From Zea mays (Eukaryota; Streptophyta; Magnoliopsida; Poales; Poaceae), in contig NC_050099.1 in the NCBI RefSeq assembly GCF_902167145.1, forward strand, positions 246,524,588-246,588,587: a DNA stretch of 64,000 nt. Direction: 5' to 3'. Positions 56,120-64,000 of this stretch are shown here, piece by piece; the stretch's first letter is position 1, and every line of letters starts with the position of its first letter. The notes below the pieces were generated by a model. That model saw only the letters and a program-made list of their open reading frames with translations. It searched no databases and was not told where the DNA came from. A program made the position numbers and the translations under genes.

Positions 56120-58382
56120 ATGGCCGGTTCAAGGGATAGCTCTGATATTTCTCCAAGCAACATCATAGAGCCGACTTGGGAAACCTTGCCGGCTGACGAG
56201 CAGCTCCAGTTTGAGGAGCACAAGGAGCGGATGATCCAGGAGGCGAAAGCAAAGTTCTTGGCCAACTTCAAAGTGGACAGGAACAACAAGGTCGTCCGAC
56301 ATCGGGCGACGGATCCGGCTTCGCTCCAACCCACGCCAGATATCCCCAATGTAAGTAATACCAACGATCTGCAATCTCTTAGAAATTATGTAGAAGATCA
56401 GCGTGAACAAATGCAGAACATCATAGGGGGTATGCAAAGCGATCTTAAGAGACTAGTACGTGCATTTGATAAATCTAGTACCGCAAATTTTCCTTCGCAC
56501 GAGGTTGAGTTAGGAGATAACGCGTGTAACACATCGGCTACAGGTTGTCACGACCAGTCACAACCCCTTTATGGGATGCCGATGGACACATACCCTAAGC
56601 AACCGCAAATCGGCAGCAAACCAGCCGATCTGCACATGCCCGGACCGTCCGCACGTGAGCGCGGACCGTCCGGGCCAGCAACAGTCGGGCCTATTTTTAA
56701 TGAGTTACCTAGATATGCGCCCGAGCAACCACACACGGCACAGAACCCAAACTACCCAGTCGGACGGTCCGCATACAACGACGGACGGTCCGCATATAAC
56801 CATGGACGGTCCGGGTACGTATCCGGACAGTCCGCGCATGAGTCTTTTGAGGAAGATTATTACATGAATCCTCGCCCGTCCCAGCAACACTTCCCATCAC
56901 ACTATGCGATGCACCAGCCCATTAATTCAGGATCCAAAGCCCAAGAAAGCTTTCTGGCCCCACCTAGAAGGCCGGAAAGAAACGATCAAACCTATGACCC
57001 ATATAGGGCAAATGAAAATGCACCACGTAACTCAAACCAATGGGGGGAAAGACAACGTGCTAATGTTCAGCCAACCCCACCTATGTTTGACCAGAGAGCC
57101 GGTGGTCTCGCACCGGCTGCCATTGATATAGTAAGGGAAGAAATAGCCGGGGCGTTCCGAGATAAGCTCGGAGTAAGCATGGTCCCTGGGGGGCAATCAT
57201 ATCGGAAACCTTATGACAGCCGATTTGATCACCACCCATACCCACAGGGAACCAGGATACCCGAATTCGCAAAATTTTCGGGTGATCAAGGGAAAAACAC
57301 ACATGAACATATAGGCCAGTTCTTAGCACAATTGGGAGAATTGGCCGACACAGAGGCATTTCGCGTACGTTTATTTTCATTATCACTAACAGGAACCGCG
57401 TTTGCATGGTATGCCACTTTACCTCCTAATTCCATTTCATCATGGGGGGATCTAGAACAAAAATTTCATGATCATTTTTTCTCCGGTGACTATGAGTTGG
57501 ATTTAGTAGATTTAGTGTCGTTGCGACAGACAAAAGATGAATCGGTTAATGATTACATCCGGAGATTCTGAGATACAAGAAACCGATGCTTTCAAATTCA
57601 TTTAGCAGAGAAACAGCTAGTAGGATTGGCCTTTAATGGTCTGCGATATTATTTAAAAGAAAGATTAGAAGGCATCCAATTCTTTACACTAGCACAATTA
57701 CACCAGAGAGCTTTGGCTTGTGAAAGCCGAAGCAAAGAAACTGCTAAAACAATTCGTCACAACGTACATGTAGTAGAATTCGACCAAAGTAGCTCAGAAG
57801 ACGAATCAGCAGAGGTGTATGCTGCTGAAATGGTTTGGCCAAAGCAGGCCAAATCTTCGGCTTGTGCCTCCTTACAGCCGGTTCAAAAGAAACGGCAAGA
57901 GGAGGTTAAGTTTACATTTAATGTTGGTAAGTGTGATAGAATATTTGATGAATTACTTAAAAATGGCAACATTAAAATAAATCACACTGTTCCATCCGCC
58001 GACGAGCTAAAACGTCGTGCATATTGCAAGTGGCATAACTCATTTTCTCATGCCACTAATGATTGTAATGTATTCCGTCGATAGATTCAATCGGCCATTA
58101 ACGAAGGACGATTGAAATTTCAGGAAATGCAGGTGGATACAGCCCTTTCCGATGAACATGATTGACTTCGAGGGCAAGAAAGTCCTAGTTCGGCCAAACA
58201 CAGCCGATAAAGACAAAGGCAAAGAGACAATCATCGGCAATGCCAAAGAGGCCGATGGGGATCGTAAAGTTTCTTGCAGGAAAGTGGTGGCCGAGAAGAC
58301 TCCCGATGGAGGGGAGACCCTAAAGGTAACCATCACAGCCTCCAGTACTGGGGGGCAAGCGCAGACAGGGAGACAGATGTAG
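56120..58382 (+). pseudogene. Gypsy Gag, broken by stops and a frameshift
   Basis: The frame from 56069 is open (Gag probably from MAGSRDSS near 56120) and contains a Retrotrans_gag core around 57300-57570 (GQFLAQLGELADTEAFRVRL, TGTAFAWYATLPPNS). Stops interrupt at TGA 57569-57571, TAG 58082-58084 and TAG 58380-58382, and the frame changes between 58084 and 58152. Homologous-looking sequence continues through each break. The first two stops look like CGA to TGA and CAG to TAG changes, as expected from deamination of methylated CG and CHG cytosines. DGRSAY-type repeats at 56760-56830 derive from the GGACGGTCCG motif. Confidence 0.85.
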
Positions 58383-58388
58383 GAGCCC

Positions 58389-60299
58389 GTGTTACGTATC
58401 CCGGACGGTCCGGCACGTAGGCGCGGACGGTCCGGGACCCCACCGGACGGTCCGGAGAGCTCCGGCGGACAGTCCGGCCGTACTCAGGATTCACAACGTC
58501 CACGTACTTTCAAACCACGACGACCAGAGATAGGTACGTGGAAAACAAATACATTCAAAGCAGCTGGTCAGTTGGTTAAAGCCGGCCCAACTTTTGATCA
58601 ATTATTGTCTAAATACGTAAAAAAGAAGGCCGGCCCCAGTGACCGGCCAGCAAAGCGACCCCGCTCACCCATTCATGAGCAGCACCAGGTCAGGCCGATT
58701 GGACCACCCCACCAATCGGAAGAAATGAAAGGTCATACTATACAAGTGAGACCTAACATACCTGCATGGACACCTCCACCTCCATATCCACCTATGCCAT
58801 ATCCATACACATATTTACCTCCGCCATATGTCCCAAATCAAATGTGGGGCATGCCACCATATCCATTTGGGATGCCACAGTACCCCGCCTGGGGGGCACC
58901 CCAAACATCTGTTTTTGACAGGTTGACGCCACCAGTACAAGACCGATTGAGCACTGCTCAATCCGGTCACCAGGCACAAACCCAACAGGATTGCCGGACT
59001 ACTCGGCCTTCCAGGCCGACCAATCCGGCAGGGGGGCATATGCCTGTAGCAACTCAAAGAACAACAAAAAAGGACATCATCAAAATAGGCACCGCAGATG
59101 TTGTCATACAGGGAGACAATAAAGGGCCGATGATTTTCGGCGAATCGGCCAACACAACCGAAAAGGATGCGGCTACCATCAAAACAGCCGATCCAAAATA
59201 CTCCATGCCTCGATGGTGCCCAGCGGGATTGACACGATCCCAAAAGAGAAAATTACAGCGCTTAAGAGCAAAGGAGAGCCAGGAGAAGGAGGCGGAAAAG
59301 ACATTTAATGACACACATCCATTATACCCGCCACCGCAAAAGAAATGGAGACCGAAGGCCGTTGAGAAAAAACAAACGGCCACAGAAATAGAAAGTCAAT
59401 CTGTACCAAGTGCGGACCGTCCGGCCCCTACGCGCGGACCGTCCGCCGTTCACCAGGAAGTCTCTAGACAACCTGCACCAGGCGCGGACCGTCCGGCCAC
59501 CGCACGCGGACCGTCCGCCGTTCACCAGAAAGCCTCCAACGACACGACAACATCAATGGAAGAGGACGACCTGCTGGGAGAAGACCTGGTCGACTACGAG
59601 GCTTCTCCAGAACACCCAGGTATGGATGTAAATATTATTACATTTTCTGCCGATTGTACTATTATCGGCGACGATGAACCTGTTGTTGCCCAGTTTGATT
59701 TTGGTCCTAAAGAAGCCGCCTTTACTAAACCAAAAGAATCGGTAAATCATTTAAAGCCGCTCTTCGTGCGCGGCCACATTGATGGGATACCGATTGCTAA
59801 GATGTTGGTAGATGGAGGGGCGGCTGTAAATCTAATGCCTTATTCATTATACAGAAAATTAGGTAAACAAGATGACGAACTTGTCAAGACCAATATGACC
59901 CTCAGCGGTGTTGGAACTGATAGTTCGATCAAAGCCAGGGGAGTCACGTCCGTTGAATTAACCATCGGGACTAAGACCCTTGCTGCTGCATTCTTCGTCG
60001 CTGATGTAGAAGGAAATTACAGTTTAATCCTAGGCAGAGATTGGATTCACGCCAATCAATATATACCTTCTACATTACATCAAATGCTGATACAATGGGT
60101 AGGCGATGACATAGAACAAGTACATGCTGATGTATCGGCCTGCATCGCTGTGGCCGATGCCCCTGTACTCTGGACTTATGAGACTGCTACATGTCTCACA
60201 GGAGTAGACTTTTCTGATTATCAATTCATAAGTATAGATAAGAAAGGTTTCATTCCTGTAATGCTAGAGCCGATGGAGAATCGGCTAAATCCTAAATAA
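58389..60299 (+). CDS. Gypsy Gag tail plus aspartic protease (636-codon frame)
   Basis: This frame continues the Gag frame after the last stop. It begins with motif-derived PDGPARRRGRSG, then a Pro/Tyr-rich region (58770-58900), a basic/glutamate-rich segment (59240-59300), and repeats such as ADRPAPTRGPSAVHQ. A retropepsin-like protease follows: MLVDGGAAVNLMPYSLYRKLG near 59805 carries the catalytic Asp in a DGGA variant of D(T/S)G, and ILGRDWIHANQY near 60025 is the second conserved block. The frame stops at 60299, before any reverse transcriptase. The remaining pol is expected beyond the Sirevirus-like insertion, outside the window. Confidence 0.85.
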   Translation: MLRIPDGPARRRGRSGTPPDGPESSGGQSGRTQDSQRPRTFKPRRPEIGTWKTNTFKAAGQLVKAGPTFDQLLSKYVKKKAGPSDRPAKRPRSPIHEQHQVRPIGPPHQSEEMKGHTIQVRPNIPAWTPPPPYPPMPYPYTYLPPPYVPNQMWGMPPYPFGMPQYPAWGAPQTSVFDRLTPPVQDRLSTAQSGHQAQTQQDCRTTRPSRPTNPAGGHMPVATQRTTKKDIIKIGTADVVIQGDNKGPMIFGESANTTEKDAATIKTADPKYSMPRWCPAGLTRSQKRKLQRLRAKESQEKEAEKTFNDTHPLYPPPQKKWRPKAVEKKQTATEIESQSVPSADRPAPTRGPSAVHQEVSRQPAPGADRPATARGPSAVHQKASNDTTTSMEEDDLLGEDLVDYEASPEHPGMDVNIITFSADCTIIGDDEPVVAQFDFGPKEAAFTKPKESVNHLKPLFVRGHIDGIPIAKMLVDGGAAVNLMPYSLYRKLGKQDDELVKTNMTLSGVGTDSSIKARGVTSVELTIGTKTLAAAFFVADVEGNYSLILGRDWIHANQYIPSTLHQMLIQWVGDDIEQVHADVSACIAVADAPVLWTYETATCLTGVDFSDYQFISIDKKGFIPVMLEPMENRLNPK

Positions 60300-60407
60300 A
60301 GTTAAATGATGAATACACACAAAGTTCATGAGTCTTTGGTCACGGACAGTTCGACCGCCGAGGCCGGATGGTCTGGTCTTTCACAAAAGAGTTTGGACTT
60401 TAAGACC
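60300..60407 (+). other. Gypsy internal sequence left of the Sirevirus-like insertion
   Basis: A 108-bp remainder of the gypsy element including another decayed motif (CGGACAGTTCGACCG near 60343). It ends AGACC, the presumed 5-bp target duplication of the incoming element. The partner copy is outside the window. Confidence 0.6.
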
Positions 60408-62472
60408 TGAAAGTGCATTCATCCCTTTTGTGAGTTTTGGTGATTTGGATAACAACACATTTAAAGGTCTAACAAATTTGCTAAGTGTTGAACAGGGAAT
60501 TCAGTATGATGAACATACTTGAATAGTGTATAATGATCAGTGAACAAAGTTCAACACAAGGTCAAATAACCAGTGAGACAATGCAAATGGATATAATATG
60601 GTCTCTATATTGGTTTGAATATATGGACAAGTCCTGAGAAATCACTATGCATAAATATGATCATAACAGAGGTTGAAGTGATTAAGAGGATTGGTCAAGC
60701 CAAAGTGAATAAGATATGAGGAATCGTGAATTGGTTTGACCATATTACTATTAGTCCATATATGAATATATGAGAATCAAACTAGAGCTTGATTGATCTT
60801 AGCAGTTATATCTAGATGACATTCAAGCAAGGTTCACAATATTGAAGAAATGATTCTCTTAATGGATGCTCAATAGGATGTGACTCAAGAATGGCTTGAT
60901 AGGGTGAAGATAGCAAGGAAAGGGCTTCGAGGAACTAAGCGAAGGTGAAGGCCAAGCGACGGCTTGTAGACCGAGGTACCATGGCTAAGGTGAAGAAGAG
61001 AGTACTTGCACTAAGTCGATGAACTAATCAGCTATGAAGAGTTACAACATGTTGATGCATCAGTAAGGTGACTTGAAGCCATGATTTGAAATTATATATG
61101 GTGAAATGGCACAAGTCACAGGCTCGATTTGTGTTTGCTTCAAAAGGTGAGACAAAGATGTTTGTGATCCTTATGAAGCAACATCATGGAGAAATCACAC
61201 TCGAGACACCAATGACTCAAGGAGTTTACTTAATTATATTTTATTTGACTTGAGTATAGGAATCGTCGTACTATCAAGGGGGATCCATAAAGAAGGTTGG
61301 TGTTGGTACTAAAGCTCAAAATCCTTGATCTAAAACTTCCATTTTACCCTTGTTAATCCTTAGTGAAAGTATGTAGCACAACCTTTTTAAGTCTATCTTG
61401 GTCAAAATTTATTTTTGGAAAAACAGGTTCAACCGGTTTTAAAACAGGTTCAACCGGTTTTTGCACTGTTCACCTTTTTCAAAATACTGGTTCAGCCGGA
61501 CACTCAACCGGACACTCAACCGGTTTTTGTCTGGTGGAAACAGGTTCAACCGGTTTTAAAACAGGTTCAACCGGTTTTTGCACTGTTCACTTTTTTCTGC
61601 CAGTCTGCTGTGTCAGCCAAAAAGCTGTGCGCAGCTTTTTGAAAACCGATTCAACCGGTTTTGGGACCGGTTCAACCGGTTTTTGGGCAGAAAAGTCAAA
61701 AACGGCTAGTTTTGGAGCCCCACCTATATATACTCACTCCCACCTCTCTTCCCCATGGAAGAGCACGCACCAAACTCCATTTCTAACCTGAGAAACACCT
61801 CCCACTCTCTCTCACACACCTCTTGCCTCTCCCATTTCAAATCTTTGGAGAGAAATCTTTGAGTGAGATTGAAGAGCTGCGATTTTGGTGCTTCATCTCT
61901 AAATCCCTCTTGCTCTTCTTCATTCGAGCTTTGGTACTACATCGAGTTCTTTGTGGATTCATTACTCTTGGAGCTTCTAGCTCCTAGACGACTAGGTGTC
62001 GCTTGTGAGTCTCCAAATCTTGTGGAAGACCACAAGAAAGTTTGTATTACCCGCTCGTTTGAGCAAAGATTATTGTGTGGGCTTGACCTTTGTGGTCGGC
62101 AAAGGGAGGATTAGGGTTGAAAGAGACCCGGCTCTTTGTGGGCGCCTCAACGAGGAAGTAGGGCACCTTGGTGGTGTGACCGAACCTCGGGATAAATCTT
62201 GTGTCTCTTGTGTTCTTGTTCATTGTGCTTATACATGTTCTTCGTTCTCTCACCATTCCGTGGAAGATTTGTTCATATCTTTTTGGTGTGTGGATTTTGA
62301 GAAGTGCCCTTCTCAAATCTACTACTTTGAACCCTGTGGATCATTTAGAACATCTCATTTACAAAGTTAACTGGGTGAATTTCGATATCAATTCAGTTTT
62401 ACCCAGTTTGCTTCTAGTTTTTGTTGAAAAAGTTTTAACTTGCCTATTCACCCCCCCTCTAGGCAACTTTCA
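60408..62472 (+). repeat. 5' LTR of a Sirevirus-like copia element (2065 bp)
   Basis: Starts TGAAAGTGCATTC and ends GGCAACTTTCA, so TGAAAGT/ACTTTCA form inverted ends. From 61425 to 61690 it contains at least nine copies of AACCGGTT or near forms within CAGGTTCAACCGGTTTT units. CTATATATACTCAC at 61723-61736 is the likely TATA box. It is followed directly by the primer site. The length fits Sirevirus LTRs (about 1-2 kb). Confidence 0.85.
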
Positions 62473-62474
62473 AT

Positions 62475-62487
62475 TGGTATCGGAGCC
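62475..62487 (+). promoter_or_regulatory. Primer-binding site (tRNA-iMet)
   Basis: TGGTATCGGAGCC begins two bases after the LTR end. It matches the initiator-Met primer site with one change (CGG for CAG). Confidence 0.85.
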
Positions 62488-62527
62488 TAATCCTCATTCT
62501 AACGCTTAACCGCGTGAGGAAAAGATC

Positions 62528-64000
62528 ATGTCGGGGGGACTAAGAAACGAAAGTGCTTCTAAGCTTGAAAAAGTTAAGGTTGCCTCGACTTCATCTTTTG
62601 TTGCAGATGTTGATCCGAGGGCAATAGATCTTGCCATGAGAATCGCCGAAAGGATGTTCCTCAAAATGAAGGAAGATGAGGCAAAGAACAAAATTGAAGA
62701 AGAAAATGATCGATGGAGACCAAACGACGAATCCACCTCTTCACAAGGTTTGTCTTTCAAATCCACTTCTCATATGTGCTTTGTTGCTAATGAGAGTGAC
62801 AGTGAAAGCGAAAGTGAGGATGAGGAGGAACATGAAAGTGATAGTGAAGATGAGGATGATCTTCAAAAATTCTTCGCTCAACTAAGCAAGAAGAACCGGA
62901 TGAGCTTGCTCAAACTCATGAAAAGAGCAGAAGAACAAAAGGAAATGCTTCATAAGCAAGAAGATATCCTCATCGAAAAAATCAAAGACTTGGAGAAGTT
63001 GACCAAAGAGCATGAGAAGCTAAAGTGCTCTCATGATGATTTGGTCCAAAGGTATGAAGACATTTCAATTGAGCAAATTAAAGTTGTTCATCATTCATCA
63101 TATATTGCTCAATTAGAAAATAAAAATGCTATGCTCAAGAACACAATAGAAAAGATAAATATTGAAAATGTAGCTTTGCAAGAAAAACATGATATGCTTG
63201 TGTGCTCTCATAATAAATTTATGGATTCACATATCATGTTAGAAATGGCTCATGAGGTTATGTTAACTAATTTGAAATCATACCAACCTCACATATGCAC
63301 ATGTACTCAAATAGAAACTATATTATCATGTGCTAACAAATGTTGCTCTCAAGAAAGCCAATCTTCCATTGAGCTAAAACTTTCAGGAACAAGTAATGTT
63401 TCCTATGCAAAAGAAAACAATGAGCTCAAGGAAGAAAATGAGAGGCTAAAAAGGAGCTTGATTCAATTGAAGGGAAAGTGTCATGCTCAACCTTCTCAAG
63501 ATAACCGTGATAATATGGTGAAAAAGCTTGAGAAGGGGACAATAGTAGCATGCACAAAACCCCTTCAAAAGAATACCAAGCTTTCCAAGAAGGGCATGAG
63601 CAAAATCTATGGTGAGAAAATTAATGCTCATATGATTTGCTCTAACAATGTACCTATGTGCTTCAACAAAGAAAGATCAAAGAGAAGCGATAGGAGGTGC
63701 TATGGATGCAAGGAGAAGGGCCATGAAATTGATTCATGCCCCCACATGAAGAATCAAGACCTTGCACGATCAAGAAAGATGACCATCAAAAAGGATGAAA
63801 TCAAAAGGCAAATGCATTGCAAGGACAAGCATCGCATTTGCTACAATTGCCGTGAAAAAGGTCATCTATTCAAGGTTTGTCCAAAGGGTAAAACACCTAA
63901 GCCTAACTTCTCAATACATTCAAATATGCTTAGGAGACCCAAATTTGACTCTTGTGCTAGAAAGGTGATGAGTTCACCACATTCTAGGACCAAGGCTATT
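62528..64000 (+). CDS. Sirevirus-like Gag, open at the window end (491 codons, partial)
   Basis: An ATG at 62528, 55 bp after the LTR, opens a frame without a stop to base 64000. It encodes a short N-terminal helix, an acidic Ser/Asp/Glu stretch (62790-62860, NESDSESESEDEEEHESDS), long coiled-coil segments (LIEKIKDLEKLTKEHEKLK; LKEENERLKRSLIQLKGK), a basic segment, and two CCHC knuckles: CYGCKEKGHEIDSCP near 63700 and CYNCREKGHLFKVCP near 63840. The coiled-coil text resembles Gag of grass Sireviruses. The usual N-terminal UBN2 Gag domain is not seen before the acidic region, so this may be a shortened or non-autonomous form. Protease, integrase and RT lie outside the window. Confidence 0.88.
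   Translation, partial: MSGGLRNESASKLEKVKVASTSSFVADVDPRAIDLAMRIAERMFLKMKEDEAKNKIEEENDRWRPNDESTSSQGLSFKSTSHMCFVANESDSESESEDEEEHESDSEDEDDLQKFFAQLSKKNRMSLLKLMKRAEEQKEMLHKQEDILIEKIKDLEKLTKEHEKLKCSHDDLVQRYEDISIEQIKVVHHSSYIAQLENKNAMLKNTIEKINIENVALQEKHDMLVCSHNKFMDSHIMLEMAHEVMLTNLKSYQPHICTCTQIETILSCANKCCSQESQSSIELKLSGTSNVSYAKENNELKEENERLKRSLIQLKGKCHAQPSQDNRDNMVKKLEKGTIVACTKPLQKNTKLSKKGMSKIYGEKINAHMICSNNVPMCFNKERSKRSDRRCYGCKEKGHEIDSCPHMKNQDLARSRKMTIKKDEIKRQMHCKDKHRICYNCREKGHLFKVCPKGKTPKPNFSIHSNMLRRPKFDSCARKVMSSPHSRTKAI

Noticed and set aside
1..64000. CRISPR arrays, operons, prophage or defence islands
   Set aside because: The window is plant nuclear DNA. The repeats seen are LTRs, MITEs and satellite-like repeats, without spacer structure.

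Overview
The window is nuclear DNA from a grass, most likely a panicoid of the Andropogoneae (maize, sorghum and relatives). The evidence is two plant genes with rice-like exon structure (GCN1/ILITYHIA and the tapetal bHLH factor TDR), a CACTA element full of the CTCGGCAAAG / TTTGCCGAGTG repeat, a grass-type SINE, and dense nested LTR retrotransposons. The species call is inference.

Layout. 1-10671: tandem LTR array of a Ty1/copia element (family A, minus strand) with an exact 5400-bp period (internal, LTR, internal, LTR). 10672-21290: an older Ty1/copia element (family B, plus strand). Its gag contains the family A array at 10671/10672 and a second, plus-strand family A copy (11742-17537) flanked by the 5-bp target duplication TGGGA. 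21291-22064: LINE remnant. 22437-39820: the C-terminal two thirds of GCN1, plus strand, 42 exons; its 5' exons must lie upstream of the window, beyond the retrotransposon nest. Introns of this gene carry a solo-LTR-like element, an intact TRIM, a Mutator-like MITE, a dead copia relic, a LINE 3' end, a SINE with a perfect 17-bp duplication, and several Tourist-type MITEs, one inserted in another. 39821-43148: intergenic space with retroelement and MITE debris and one unrecognised exon-like block. 43149-45681: TDR, minus strand, seven exons, convergent with GCN1. 45682-55290: non-genic DNA with a PIF/Tourist MITE, a near-palindromic 1.8-kb CACTA element, several tandem repeats and a hAT-like MITE. 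55290-60407: 5' part of a Ty3/gypsy element (LTR/leader, broken gag, protease) interrupted at 60408 by a Sirevirus-like copia element. That element has a 2065-bp LTR, a tRNA-iMet primer site and a gag frame still open at the window edge.

The two cellular genes are functionally unrelated: GCN1 is a ribosome-associated activator of the GCN2 stress kinase, and TDR controls tapetum degeneration in anthers. Nearly everything else is mobile DNA. No prokaryotic-style operons, CRISPR arrays or defence systems are present. The most interesting signals are structural: the tandem plus inverted family A arrangement, a hairpin repeat in the LTR whose copy number differs between the two LTRs of one insertion, a palindromic CACTA element, and a GGACCGTCCG motif spread through an LTR and coding sequence in more than one reading frame.
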